This document shows, in pieces, positions 1 through 9,008 of a stretch of DNA of 64,000 nt; the stretch's first letter is position 1; each line of letters begins with the position of its first letter. The notes under the pieces were generated by a model. The model did no database searches and had not been told where the DNA came from. It saw nothing but the letters and a program-made list of their open reading frames with translations. Location: NCBI RefSeq assembly GCF_014982725.1, contig NZ_JADCJZ010000001.1:744001-808000 (forward strand), given 5' to 3'. The position numbers and the translations under genes are program-made. The DNA is from Thermophilibacter gallinarum (GTDB taxonomy: Bacteria > Actinomycetota > Coriobacteriia > Coriobacteriales > Atopobiaceae).

Positions 1-1277
1 CCCCGCTCGCGGCCCGCATGCGGCCCACCACGCTCGACGGCTTCGTCGGGCAGCCCCAGGCGGTGGGCCCCGGCAGCTGGCTGCGCCGCGCCATCGAGCA
101 CGACACGCTCTCCTCGGTCATCCTCTACGGGCCCGCGGGCACGGGCAAGACCACGCTCGCGCGCATCATCGCCCACAGCACGCACGCCGAGTTCGTCGAG
201 GTCTCCGCCGTCACGGGTACGGTCAAGGACCTGCGCCGGGAGATCGAGGCCGCCAAGAGCCGCCTGCTCACGGCCGCCCGCCGCACGATCCTGTTCGTCG
301 ACGAGATCCACCGCTTCAACCGCGGGCAGCAGGACGCCCTGCTCCACGCCGTCGAGGACCGCACGGTGGTGCTCGTGGGCGCGACGACCGAGAACCCCTA
401 CTTCGAGGTCAACTCCGCCCTGATCAGCCGGAGCCGCGTCGTGGAGCTCGTCGCGCTCGACGACGAGTCGGTCCGCGAGCTGCTCCGAAACGCCCTCTCC
501 TCCGAGCGCGGCCTCGCGGGCGCCTTCGCGCTCGAGGCGGACGCCGAGGATGAGATCGTGCGCCTCGCCGGCGGCGACGGCCGCGCGGCGCTCACCTCGC
601 TCGAGCTCGCCAGCCAGATGGTGGACGAGAAGCCCGAGGACGGCCCGGCGCTCATCACGCGCGAGCACGTCACCGAGGCAAACCCCCGCCGCGGCCTGCC
701 CTACGACAAGGCCGGCGACATGCACTACGACGTCATCTCCGCCTTCATCAAATCCATGCGCGGCAGCGACCCCGACGCCGTGCTCTACTGGCTCGCCCGC
801 ATGCTCGACGCCGGCGAGGACCCCAAGTTCATCGCCCGCCGCATCATGATCTGCGCCTCGGAGGACGTCGGCAACGCCGACCCGCAGGCGCTGCTCGTGG
901 CCCACGCCGCCTTCCGCGCCGCCGAGGTGATCGGCATGCCGGAGTGCCGCATCAACCTGGCACAGGCCGCCACCTACCTGGCCCTGGCCCCCAAGTCCAA
1001 CGCCGCCGAGGCTGGCATCGACGCCGCGCTCGAGGAGGTGCGCCGAGGGCCCCACCGCGAGGTGCCGAGCCACCTGCGCGACCGCCACCGCCCCGGCTCG
1101 GACGAGTACGGCCCCTACCTCTACCCGCACAACTACCCGGAGGGCTGGGTCGAGCAGCGCTACCTGCCCGAGGGCCTCGAGCGCGGCTGCTTCTACCACC
1201 CGAGCGGCCGCGGCTGGGAGGCGTGGCGCGAGGAGGCCATCGGCCGCGACCGCGCCGACGCAGCGGGCGGGGAGTAG
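1..1277 (+). CDS. rarA: Replication-associated recombination protein RarA (MgsA), 5'-truncated by window edge
   Basis: The frame is open from base 3 and reads PLAARMRPTTLDGFVGQ, the region shortly after the usual RarA start, so only a short N-terminal piece is missing to the left. RarA is a clamp-loader-like AAA+ ATPase that acts at stalled replication forks. Visible motifs are Walker A GPAGTGKTT, Walker B with DEIH, and sensor-1-like GATTENP. The C-terminal tetramerisation region (ASEDVGNADPQALL) is complete. The length (at least 424 residues) fits the family. The next gene starts 93 bases downstream as a separate unit. Confidence 0.93.
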   Translation, partial: PLAARMRPTTLDGFVGQPQAVGPGSWLRRAIEHDTLSSVILYGPAGTGKTTLARIIAHSTHAEFVEVSAVTGTVKDLRREIEAAKSRLLTAARRTILFVDEIHRFNRGQQDALLHAVEDRTVVLVGATTENPYFEVNSALISRSRVVELVALDDESVRELLRNALSSERGLAGAFALEADAEDEIVRLAGGDGRAALTSLELASQMVDEKPEDGPALITREHVTEANPRRGLPYDKAGDMHYDVISAFIKSMRGSDPDAVLYWLARMLDAGEDPKFIARRIMICASEDVGNADPQALLVAHAAFRAAEVIGMPECRINLAQAATYLALAPKSNAAEAGIDAALEEVRRGPHREVPSHLRDRHRPGSDEYGPYLYPHNYPEGWVEQRYLPEGLERGCFYHPSGRGWEAWREEAIGRDRADAAGGE

Positions 1278-1287
1278 AGGCACCGCC

Positions 1288-1296
1288 CTTCTCGCC
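1288..1296. repeat. CTTCTCGCC 9-mer, intergenic copy (first of 40 in the window)
   Basis: This copy sits 11 bases after the rarA stop inside a small hairpin GCCCT...AGGGC without a T-run. The same 9-mer or its complement recurs 40 times in the window; positions and interpretation are given in the findings. Confidence 0.7.
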
Positions 1297-1370
1297 GGAG
1301 GGCACGGCGGCGATTGGGTAGAATGTCTATTTGGGCAGACGCCCTGTGAGCGACGTCCCGGGGAGGGGCA

Positions 1371-1937
1371 ATGACAGACGCTATTCTTCCGATCGTCCTT
1401 ATCGTGCTGGTGCTCGTGGGCATCTGGGCCGTGGTCGAGGTCGCCCTCACCATGCGCTCCGCCCGCCGCGACGTCGAGCGCCTCACCACCGCGGCCCGCG
1501 AGGTCGTGGAGCAGGCGCAGCCCGTCGTCGCCAAGCTCGACGGCCTCATGGACGAGCTCGAGCCCGCCGCCAAGCACGTGACCCCGCTGCTCGAGAAGAC
1601 CGAGGTCGCCGTCGGCGAGGCGTCCACCTCCCTCGACCGCCTCAACGGGATCCTGGACGACGTCTCGTCCGTCTCGGGCGCCGCGTCGAGCGTCACCGGC
1701 GCCGTGAAGGGCGTCGCGGAGAGCGCCGCCAACGCGGCCGCGGGCGTGGTCTCGCGCCTGCGTGGCGAGGCGACCCCCGATGCCGCCGCGCTGCTCGACG
1801 GCCGCGCCGCCGAGGACGGCGAGGCCCCGGCCCCCGCCGAGGAGCCCGCCGCGCCCACGCGCTACGTCGACTACGGCGAGGTGGCCCCCGCCCCCTCGAA
1901 GGCCGGCGACGCCGATGCCGCCGAGGAGGGCGAGTGA
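1371..1937 (+). CDS. DUF948-like membrane-anchored helical protein
   Basis: This 188-residue protein has one N-terminal membrane segment (about residues 5-27). A long amphipathic helical region follows (about 30-125), then a low-complexity Ala/Pro/Glu-rich tail. It resembles DUF948 family proteins, often annotated as general stress or methyl-accepting-like, whose function is unknown. The ATG at 1371 is preceded by GGGGAGGGGC. The stop overlaps the next start, so it is probably translated together with the anti-sigma-like and sigma factor genes. That link suggests a stress or envelope role, which is inference only. Confidence 0.7.
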   Translation: MTDAILPIVLIVLVLVGIWAVVEVALTMRSARRDVERLTTAAREVVEQAQPVVAKLDGLMDELEPAAKHVTPLLEKTEVAVGEASTSLDRLNGILDDVSSVSGAASSVTGAVKGVAESAANAAAGVVSRLRGEATPDAAALLDGRAAEDGEAPAPAEEPAAPTRYVDYGEVAPAPSKAGDADAAEEGE

Positions 1938-2308
1938 TGACCGAGAAGCACGTTATCCTGCGCGTCCCCGCGGAGGCCTCGTTCGCCCGCACCGTGCGCA
2001 TGACCGCCTCCGCGCTCGCGGTGGCCGCCGGGATCGAGAGCGTCGAGGACGTCGAGGACGTCAAGATGATCGCCGACGAGGGCTTCGTCTACGCCTGCGC
2101 CACGGCCCCGGAGGCTGTGGAGGTGAGCTTCTCGCTCGCCGCCGGCGAGGTCGCCATGGACTTCTCGCTCGGCGCGTCCGAGCCCGCAGACGATGCCGTC
2201 GACCTCGTGCGCGTGCTGCTCTCGGCGGTCTGCGACGAGTTCTCCCTCTCGGGGGACGGCGCCACGCTGCATCTGCTGCGCTCGACCGGCGGTACCGATG
2301 ACGAGTAG
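1937..2308 (+). CDS. Divergent RsbW/SpoIIAB-type anti-sigma factor (GHKL fold)
   Basis: This 123-residue protein starts at an ATG overlapping the preceding stop (TGATG) and overlaps the downstream sigma gene by 11 bases. Size, position and the segment VEDVKMIADEGFVYAC fit the N-box helix of RsbW-like serine kinase/anti-sigma factors. The Asn expected four residues after the Glu is a Tyr, and no clear DxGxG box is visible, so ATP binding and kinase activity may be lost. It probably binds and restrains the sigma factor encoded next to it. No RsbV-like antagonist gene lies nearby. Confidence 0.65.
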   Translation: MTEKHVILRVPAEASFARTVRMTASALAVAAGIESVEDVEDVKMIADEGFVYACATAPEAVEVSFSLAAGEVAMDFSLGASEPADDAVDLVRVLLSAVCDEFSLSGDGATLHLLRSTGGTDDE

Positions 2309-3119
2309 GGCGCGCGCCGAGCAGGTCTCGTCCCGGGCGAGGGCGCGCGTGCCCGAGGGCCGCGCCGCCTGGGACAAGGACCGCACGCGCGAGCTGTTCA
2401 GGCGCTACAAGGGGGAGGGGGACTCCGAGGCGCGCGACCAGCTCATCATGAGCCATCTCAACCTCGTGCGCTTCCTCGCCTCCAAGTTCAAGAACCGCGG
2501 CGAGTCCCTCGAGGACCTCGTCCAGGTCGGCACGATCGGCCTGATCAAGGCGATCGACCGCTTTGACCCCGAGCGCGGCCTCGAGTTCACGACCTACGCC
2601 ACGCCCACGATCATGGGCGAGATCAAGCGCCACTTCCGCGACAAGGGCTGGAGCGTCCGTGTGCCGCGCCGCCTGCAGGAGCTCTCCGCCAAGGTCAACC
2701 AGGCCACCGACGAGCTCACCAACCAGCTGCAGCGCAGCCCCTCGGTCGCCGAGATCGCCGAGCGCCTGGGCGTCTCGGTCGACGAGGTCCTCGAGGCGAT
2801 GGAGTCCTCGAGCGCCTACAGCTCCGTGCCCCTCGAGGGCGGCGGCTCGTCCGACGACGACGAGCCCACCTCGGTCATCGACCACTACGCCACCGAGGAC
2901 GCCGACCTCGCCGCCTCCGACGACCGCATCGTCCTCGAGGAGGCCATCGCGGACTTCTCGCCGCGCGAGCGCGACGTCATCCGCATGCGCTTCGTGGACG
3001 GCCTCACGCAGGTGGAGATCGCCGAGCGCCTGGGCGTCTCCCAGGTGCAGGTCTCGCGCCTGCTGCGGCGCACGCTCCGGCGGATCCAGGACAAGATCGA
3101 CCCCGACGGCCTCATGTGA
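2298..3119 (+). CDS. SigB/SigF/SigG-type RNA polymerase sigma factor
   Basis: This 273-residue group-3 sigma factor starts at ATG 2298, inside the end of the anti-sigma-like gene. Region 2 is clear (NLVRFLASKF, DLVQVGTIGLIKAIDRFDP, then FTTYATPTIMGEIKRHFRD). The sequence GWSVRVPRRLQEL is typical of the SigB/F/G clade. Regions 3 and 4 follow (SVAEIAERLGV; FSPRERDVIRMRFVDGLTQVEIAERLGVSQ). An acidic stretch of about 25 residues between regions 3 and 4 (SSDDDEPTSVIDHYATEDAD) is usual for this group. It is probably a general-stress or developmental sigma factor in an operon with its regulator. Confidence 0.9.
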   Translation: MTSRARAEQVSSRARARVPEGRAAWDKDRTRELFRRYKGEGDSEARDQLIMSHLNLVRFLASKFKNRGESLEDLVQVGTIGLIKAIDRFDPERGLEFTTYATPTIMGEIKRHFRDKGWSVRVPRRLQELSAKVNQATDELTNQLQRSPSVAEIAERLGVSVDEVLEAMESSSAYSSVPLEGGGSSDDDEPTSVIDHYATEDADLAASDDRIVLEEAIADFSPRERDVIRMRFVDGLTQVEIAERLGVSQVQVSRLLRRTLRRIQDKIDPDGLM

Positions 3120-3159
3120 GGCCGCCCCGGGCGTGCCGCCCGGACCCGAAAGGAGCCAG

Positions 3160-4500
3160 ATGTCAGCCAAGCCCCGTTCGACGCGCTACGAGAAGTGGCG
3201 GCTGCGCGCGGTCGTCGCCTGGACGCTCGTGGGAGCCGCGCTCGTGTTCCTGCTCGCGGTCCGCGGCCTGTCCATCGTGGGGCAGGCGGTCGAGCTCCTG
3301 CTCGTGGGCACGATCCTGGGCTACGTCTGCAGCCCGATCACCAACCGCCTCGAGGACCACAAGGTCCCGCGCGGGGCGGCCGCGCTGCTCTCCCTCGTGC
3401 TGGTCGTGGCGGCGATCGCCGCCCTGGTGGCCCTGTTCATGGGTCCCTTCCTGCGCGAGCTCATCACGCTCCTGCGCAACGTGCCCTCCTACTTCACCCA
3501 GGCGCAGGCCGCGCTCGAGACGTTCTGGGACACCTACGGCTCCGCGAGCGGCGGCAACGTGCAGAACGCCATCAGCTCCTTCGTGAACGTGCTCGTCGAC
3601 GCGGGCTCCCAGGTCGCCTCCGACCTCGCGCGCACGCTCTCCACCGGCCTCGTCACGAGCATCACCGACTTCGCCGGCCACCTCGTGACCGTATTTCTCG
3701 CCATGATCCTCGCGTACTGGTTCGCGCTCGACTATCCCAGGATCATGCACGAGTTCGCGGTCATCGCGGGCCCCGAGTACGACGACGAGCTCGTGCTCAG
3801 CCTCGCCGTCCTCTCCCGCTCCGTGGGCGGCTACATGCGCGGCACGCTGATCACGTCGCTGGCCAACGGCCTCATGGTCGCCGCCGGCCTGTGGATCGTC
3901 GGCCACCCCTACGCGGGGCTGCTCGGCATCGCGACGTTCGTCCTGCACTTCGTCCCCGTGGTGGGCCCGATGCTCTCCTCGGTCTCCGCGGTCCTTCTCG
4001 CCCTGTTCGTGAGCCCGGTCTGCGCCCTCTGGACGCTCGTGATCACGGTGGTGGCCCAAAACGTCACCGACAACGTGCTCTCGCCGCTGGTCATGCAGTC
4101 CGCCGTCAAGATCCACCCGGCGCTGTCGCTCGTGGGCATCGTCGTCGGCGGCGCGCTGGGCGGGGCCGTGGGCATGGTCCTCGCCGTGCCGCTCACGGCC
4201 GCGATCAAGGGCCTCTTCGTCTACTACTTCGAGAGCCGCACCGGCCGCCAGCTGGTCTCGCCCGGCGGCGCCTTCTTCGGCGGCACCGCCTACTCCGACG
4301 CCGAGGGGCGCCCGCGCGCCACCTTCGACGCGCTGGACGACGACACCTTCATCGCGCGCTCCCGCCTGCTCGCGGGCCTCGCGCGCCTGCACGGCTACGA
4401 CGACCTCCTCGGCGACAAGGGCGAGAAGGACGAGCCGGCCGACAAGGCCGACAAGGCCGAGAAGCCCGACAAGCCCGAGTCCGGGCAGCGGGACGCGTAG
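3160..4500 (+). CDS. AI-2E family transporter (PerM/YdbO-like membrane protein)
   Basis: This 446-residue integral membrane protein starts at ATG 3160 behind GAAAGGAGCC. Two N-terminal helices, a large loop, a middle pair of helices and a C-terminal cluster match the AI-2E/UPF0118 layout. The segments HFVPVVGPMLSS and QNVTDNVLSPLVM are recognisable family hallmarks. Members export small molecules or act as Na+/H+ antiporters; the substrate here is unknown. The C-terminus is a Lys/Asp/Glu/Pro repeat (DKADKAEKPDKPE), a charged cytoplasmic tail not typical of the family. The gene lies 40 bases after the sigma factor and may be co-transcribed. Confidence 0.85.
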   Translation: MSAKPRSTRYEKWRLRAVVAWTLVGAALVFLLAVRGLSIVGQAVELLLVGTILGYVCSPITNRLEDHKVPRGAAALLSLVLVVAAIAALVALFMGPFLRELITLLRNVPSYFTQAQAALETFWDTYGSASGGNVQNAISSFVNVLVDAGSQVASDLARTLSTGLVTSITDFAGHLVTVFLAMILAYWFALDYPRIMHEFAVIAGPEYDDELVLSLAVLSRSVGGYMRGTLITSLANGLMVAAGLWIVGHPYAGLLGIATFVLHFVPVVGPMLSSVSAVLLALFVSPVCALWTLVITVVAQNVTDNVLSPLVMQSAVKIHPALSLVGIVVGGALGGAVGMVLAVPLTAAIKGLFVYYFESRTGRQLVSPGGAFFGGTAYSDAEGRPRATFDALDDDTFIARSRLLAGLARLHGYDDLLGDKGEKDEPADKADKAEKPDKPESGQRDA

Positions 4501-4546
4501 CCCCGCACCCGCCCAGCCCCGTGGGGCGCGCCGTCGCAGCTCGCGC

Positions 4547-4552
4547 TATACT
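4547..4552 (+). promoter_or_regulatory. Candidate -10 box (TATACT) for the alaS operon
   Basis: A TATACT hexamer lies 46 bases upstream of alaS in an otherwise very G+C-rich stretch. No convincing -35 hexamer is visible. The same TATACT word precedes asp23 and nadK. Confidence 0.5.
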
Positions 4553-4598
4553 AGGACGGTTGATTACGCGAGAAGAACCACCCGACTGAGGGAGACAC

Positions 4599-7262
4599 AT
4601 GAGCACCGCCGACTACAAGACCATGACCACCGCGGAGATCCGCGAGGACTTCCTGCGCTTCTTCGAGGCGAAGGGCTGCAAGCTGTACCCGTCCTCGTCG
4701 CTCGTCCCGGACGACCCGTCGCTTCTGCTCACCAACGCGGGCATGAACCAGTTCAAGGAGTACTACCAGGGCAAGAAGACCATGCCCGAGATCGGCGCCT
4801 GCTCCTGCCAGAAGTGCCTGCGCACCAACGACATCGATAACATCGGCGACGCCACGCACCTCTCCTTCTTCGAGATGCTCGGCAACTTCTCCTTCGGCGG
4901 CTACTCCAAGGCCGACGCCATCGCCTGGGCCTATGAGTTCATCACCGGCCCCGACCACCTGGGCCTGCCGCCCGAGCGCCTCTACATGACCGTCTTCGAG
5001 GACGACGACGAGGCCATCGAGCTCTGGCACGAGCAGGGCGTCCCCTACGACCACATCTCGCGCCTGGGCGAGAAGGACAACTTCTGGGCCGCCGGCCCCA
5101 CCGGCCCCTGCGGCCCGTGCTCCGAGATCTACTTCGACCAGGGCGAGGAGTTCGGCTGCGGCGGAGAGCACTGCGGCCCCGGCTGCGACGACTGCGACCG
5201 CTACCTCGAGTTCTGGAACCTCGTCTTCACGCAGTACGACCGCCAGGAGGACGGCTCGCTGCCGGAGCTCCCGCACCGCAACATCGACACCGGCATGGGC
5301 CTCGAGCGCATCGCGGCCATCATGCAGCACAAGTCCACCAACTACGACGGCGACCTGCTGCAGGGCCTCATCGGCGTCGGCGAGCGCCTCTCCGGCCACA
5401 CCTACGGCACCGACGCCGCCCGCGACCGCAGCCTGCGCATCGTCGCCGACCACGCCCGCGCCGTCACCTTCATGATCGGCGACGGCATCCTGCCGGGCAA
5501 CGAGGGCCGCGGCTACGTCCTGCGCCGCCTGCTGCGCCGCGCCGTCTACCACGGCCGCCTCATGGGCATCGAGGGCGCGTTCCTGGGCGCCTACGTCGAG
5601 AAGATCTGCGAGCTCATGGGCGACAACTACCCGGCCGTCGTGGAGAGCCGCTCGCTGATCGACGGCATCGTCGCCGCCGAGGAGGAGCGCTTCGGCGCCA
5701 CGCTCGACTCCGGCGAGGAGCTGCTCGCCGCCGAGCTCGACAAGCTCGACGAGGGCGCGACGCTTCCCGGCGACGTGGCCTTCAAGCTGCACGACACCTA
5801 CGGCTTCCCGATCGACCTCACGCGCGAGATCTGCGAGGCCGCCGGACGCGACGTGGACATGGACGCCTTCGACGCCTGCATGACCGAGCAGCGCGAGCGC
5901 GCCCGCGCGAGCGCCAACCGCGACGCCTGGGGCACCTTCAACGACGTGTGGACCGCGCTCTCCGACCGCCTGGCCGCCACCGAGTTCCGCGGCTACGACG
6001 AGGACGAGTGCCCCGCCCGCGTGCTCGCGCTCGTCGCCGACGGCGCCGAGGTCGAGCGTGCCGAGAAGGGCGCGGAGGTCGAGATCGTCCTCGACGCCAC
6101 CCCGTTCTACGCCGAGATGGGCGGCCAGGTGGGCGACACCGGCACCCTCGCCACGGCCGCTGGCGCGCGCCTGCGCGTCACCGACACCAAGGTCAAGGGT
6201 GCCCTCTACGTACACGTTGCCACTGTCGAGGAGGGCGCCGTCGCCGTAGGCGACGAGGTCAGCGCCCAGATCGACGCCGGCCGCCGCGAGCTCATCCGCC
6301 GCAACCACACCGCGACCCACCTGCTCGACGCCGCGCTCAAGCGCGTGCTCGGCGACCACGTGAGCCAGGCCGGCTCGCTCGTGGCCCCCGACCGCCTGCG
6401 CTTCGACTTCACCCACTTCGAGGCCGTGACGGCCGACGAGCTCGCCCGCATCGAGGGCATGGTCAACGCCGAGATCTTCGCCGCCGAGCCGATCGTCACC
6501 CGCGTCATGGGCATCGATGAGGCCAAGGCCTCCGGCGCCGTCGCGCTCTTCGGCGAGAAGTACGGAGACGTCGTGCGCGTGGTCTCCACCGGCGAGTCCG
6601 ACGCGCCCTTCTCGCGCGAGCTCTGCGGCGGCACGCACGCCAAGAACACCGCCGACCTCGGCCTCTTCAAGATCGTCTCCGAGGGCTCCGTGGGCTCCAA
6701 CGCCCGCCGCATCGAGGCCGTGACCTCGATGGGCGCGATCGAGTACGTGGACGAGCGCCTGCTCGCCCTCGACGAGGTCGCCCACGAGCTCAAGTGCCGC
6801 CCGGACGACGTCGCGTCGCGCGTGGCCGCCCTCCAGGCGGAGCTGCGCGAGACCAAGAAGGCGCTCGAGGCCGCCACGACCGGCGCCGGCGCCGGCAAGG
6901 TCGCCGACGCGTACAAGGGCGCCGTCCAGCTCGACGGCTACAAGGTCGTCGTCGCCCGCATCGACGGCCTCTCCGGCAAGGAGATGCGCTCCGCCTGGGA
7001 CGGCATCCGCGACGCGGCGGGCGGCGAGCCCGTGGCCTGCGTGATCGCCTCCGCCACCCCCGACGGCAAGGTCGCGCTCCTCGCCGGCGGCACGGACGGC
7101 GCCGTCTCCGCGGGCTTCGCCGCGGGCTCCATCGTCAAGGACATCGCCGGCCTCGTGGGCGGCCGCGGCGGCGGGCGCCCCAACATGGCGCAGGCCGGCG
7201 GCTCCGACGTCTCCGGCATCGACGCCGCGCTCGACGCCGCCCGTGCGGCGCTCGGCATCTAG
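4599..7262 (+). CDS. alaS: Alanine--tRNA ligase
   Basis: This 887-residue AlaRS charges tRNA-Ala and edits Ser/Gly mischarging. The N-terminal aminoacylation core begins with the typical EIREDFLRFFEAKG. The editing domain has the zinc motif NHTATHLLDAAL and, downstream, CGGTHAKNT. The C-Ala domain follows, ending in the Gly-rich GGRGGGRPNMAQAGG. An extra Cys-rich stretch near residues 185-205 (GCGGEHCGPGCDDC) is common in actinobacterial and other bacterial forms. The start ATG has GAGGGAGACAC upstream. It heads a run alaS-ruvX-mltG-yqeG with gaps of 10 bases or fewer. Confidence 0.97.
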   Translation: MSTADYKTMTTAEIREDFLRFFEAKGCKLYPSSSLVPDDPSLLLTNAGMNQFKEYYQGKKTMPEIGACSCQKCLRTNDIDNIGDATHLSFFEMLGNFSFGGYSKADAIAWAYEFITGPDHLGLPPERLYMTVFEDDDEAIELWHEQGVPYDHISRLGEKDNFWAAGPTGPCGPCSEIYFDQGEEFGCGGEHCGPGCDDCDRYLEFWNLVFTQYDRQEDGSLPELPHRNIDTGMGLERIAAIMQHKSTNYDGDLLQGLIGVGERLSGHTYGTDAARDRSLRIVADHARAVTFMIGDGILPGNEGRGYVLRRLLRRAVYHGRLMGIEGAFLGAYVEKICELMGDNYPAVVESRSLIDGIVAAEEERFGATLDSGEELLAAELDKLDEGATLPGDVAFKLHDTYGFPIDLTREICEAAGRDVDMDAFDACMTEQRERARASANRDAWGTFNDVWTALSDRLAATEFRGYDEDECPARVLALVADGAEVERAEKGAEVEIVLDATPFYAEMGGQVGDTGTLATAAGARLRVTDTKVKGALYVHVATVEEGAVAVGDEVSAQIDAGRRELIRRNHTATHLLDAALKRVLGDHVSQAGSLVAPDRLRFDFTHFEAVTADELARIEGMVNAEIFAAEPIVTRVMGIDEAKASGAVALFGEKYGDVVRVVSTGESDAPFSRELCGGTHAKNTADLGLFKIVSEGSVGSNARRIEAVTSMGAIEYVDERLLALDEVAHELKCRPDDVASRVAALQAELRETKKALEAATTGAGAGKVADAYKGAVQLDGYKVVVARIDGLSGKEMRSAWDGIRDAAGGEPVACVIASATPDGKVALLAGGTDGAVSAGFAAGSIVKDIAGLVGGRGGGRPNMAQAGGSDVSGIDAALDAARAALGI

Positions 7263-7265
7263 TGG

Positions 7266-7679
7266 ATGCGGGTTCTCGCGCTCGACATCGGTGAGGTGCG
7301 CGTCGGGGTCGCGGTGAGCGACCCCGGCGCGCGCGTCGCGTCTCCGGTCTGCGTCCTGCCCGCCGCGGAGGTGCTCGCGCACGCCGTGACCTTCCGGCGC
7401 GTCCTCGAGGACTGGGAGCCCGACCTTCTCGTCTGCGGGCTGCCCCGCACCCTGGCGGGGGAGGAGGGCCCGCAGGCCGAGCGCATCCGCGCCCAGGCCG
7501 AGAAGATCGCGCGATCCTGCGGACTTCCGTTGGAGTTTGCCGACGAGCGCCTCTCGTCGGCCGAGGCCAAGCGTATCCTGAGGGAACAAGGCCTCTCCGA
7601 GCGCTCCATGCGCGGCCGCGTCGACTCCGTGGCCGCCTCGCTGTTCCTGCAGTCCTGGCTGGACGCCAGGCAGACCTGA
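7266..7679 (+). CDS. ruvX: Pre-16S rRNA nuclease / Holliday junction resolvase-like RuvX (YqgF)
   Basis: This 137-residue RNase H-fold protein opens with LALDIGEVRVGVAVSD, carrying the first catalytic Asp. FADERLSSAEAKR, with the conserved DERLSS element, follows. The C-terminal Asp is in RGRVDSVAASLFLQSWLD. Length and motifs match YqgF, the nuclease that matures the 5' end of 16S rRNA. The gene sits 3 bases after alaS and 9 bases before mltG, a conserved neighbourhood. The ATG at 7266 is used; a GTG at 7263 is possible. Confidence 0.93.
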   Translation: MRVLALDIGEVRVGVAVSDPGARVASPVCVLPAAEVLAHAVTFRRVLEDWEPDLLVCGLPRTLAGEEGPQAERIRAQAEKIARSCGLPLEFADERLSSAEAKRILREQGLSERSMRGRVDSVAASLFLQSWLDARQT

Positions 7680-7688
7680 AAGGGCACC

Positions 7689-8999
7689 ATGGCCACTTCC
7701 AGCAACCGCACCCCCCGACACGGGGGCTCGCACTTCTCGACGGGCGGACCCTCCGGCGCCGCCTCGAGCGCCGCTACCCCGGCCTCTGCGCCGAGCGGGC
7801 AGGCACAGGCCCCGCGCCCGGCCGGACCCGCCGGCGGCGCCACCGCCCCGCGCTCGGCCCTCGCCTCGGGCCGCGTGTCCACCAGGACCGCCGCCGCCAC
7901 CCGTCGCGCCGGCGCCCACGCGCCGAGCGACCCGCGCGCCCCTCGCGGCGGCGGGCGCGGACCGGTCGTCGTCATCGCCCTCGTCGCGGTTCTCGCCCTC
8001 GCGGCGGTCGCCGCGTTCGTCCTGGTCCCCTCGCTGCTCCCGGGCGGCGACACGACCGAGGAGCACCAGCTCGCCGAGAAGGGCACCGAGGTCACCATCA
8101 CCGTCCCGGACGGCTCCGGCGCCGCCGCGGTCGCCCAGATCCTCTACGACAACGGGCTCATCTCCGACCAGAGCGCCTTCCTCTCCGAGGTCCGTCGCAC
8201 CGAGGCCGAGGCCTCGATCAAGAGCGGCTCGTACCTGATCGTGGCCGGGACCGACGACTCCGACATCATCTCGCTGCTCACGGAGGGGCCCAACGTCTCC
8301 ACCGCGCAGCTCGTCGTCCCCGAGGGCTTCACCGTGAGCCAGATTGCGGCCACCGCCGAGGAGTCCCTCGGCATCGCCTCCGCCGACTTCCTCGCCCAGG
8401 CCAAGGCCTCGGCCTACGTCGGCGACTACCCGTTCCTCGCCGCTGCCGCCGAGGAGGAGAGCGACTCCCTCGAGGGCTACCTCTTCCCCAAGACCTACGA
8501 CTTCTCCAGCGAGGCGAACGTCACGGCCGACACCGTGATCCGCGCCATGCTCGACCAGTACCAGACCGAGGTCGGCCCGCTCGACCTCGACGGCGCCGCC
8601 GCCACGCTCTCCGAGCGCTACGGGATCGACCTGGACGGCCACGACGTGCTGACCATGGCCTCGATCGTCGAGCGCGAGGCCGTGACGGACGAGCAGCGCG
8701 GCAAGGTCGCGTCGGTCTTCTACAACCGCCTGCGCGACGGCATGCGCCTGCAGAGCGACGCCACGCTGACCTACTCCCTCGGCCGCGCGGCGACCGCGGA
8801 GGAGATCAACACGCTGGACGACCCCTACAACACCAACCTGCGCGAGGGCCTCACGCCCACCCCGGTCTGCTCGCCGAGCCTGCAGTCGATCGAGGCCGCC
8901 TGCAACCCCGACGACACGGACTTCTACTACTTCTACATCACGCAGGACACGGAGCAGTTCTCCGAGACCTACGACGAGCACATGCAGGCGTACTCGTAG
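7689..8999 (+). CDS. mltG: Endolytic murein transglycosylase MltG (YceG-like)
   Basis: This 436-residue protein cuts nascent peptidoglycan strands at the membrane. A cytoplasmic Ser/Pro/Ala-rich region (about residues 1-95) precedes a single membrane helix (about 97-118), then the LysM-like and catalytic YceG domains. The catalytic Glu lies in ASIVEREA, followed by the typical FYNRLRDGMRLQSD and YNTNLREGLTPTPVCSP. The basic, disordered N-terminal extension is common in Actinobacteria. The RBS is GAAAGGGCACC before ATG 7689. Confidence 0.93.
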   Translation: MATSSNRTPRHGGSHFSTGGPSGAASSAATPASAPSGQAQAPRPAGPAGGATAPRSALASGRVSTRTAAATRRAGAHAPSDPRAPRGGGRGPVVVIALVAVLALAAVAAFVLVPSLLPGGDTTEEHQLAEKGTEVTITVPDGSGAAAVAQILYDNGLISDQSAFLSEVRRTEAEASIKSGSYLIVAGTDDSDIISLLTEGPNVSTAQLVVPEGFTVSQIAATAEESLGIASADFLAQAKASAYVGDYPFLAAAAEEESDSLEGYLFPKTYDFSSEANVTADTVIRAMLDQYQTEVGPLDLDGAAATLSERYGIDLDGHDVLTMASIVEREAVTDEQRGKVASVFYNRLRDGMRLQSDATLTYSLGRAATAEEINTLDDPYNTNLREGLTPTPVCSPSLQSIEAACNPDDTDFYYFYITQDTEQFSETYDEHMQAYS

Positions 9000-9008
9000 G
9001 AGACGGGG

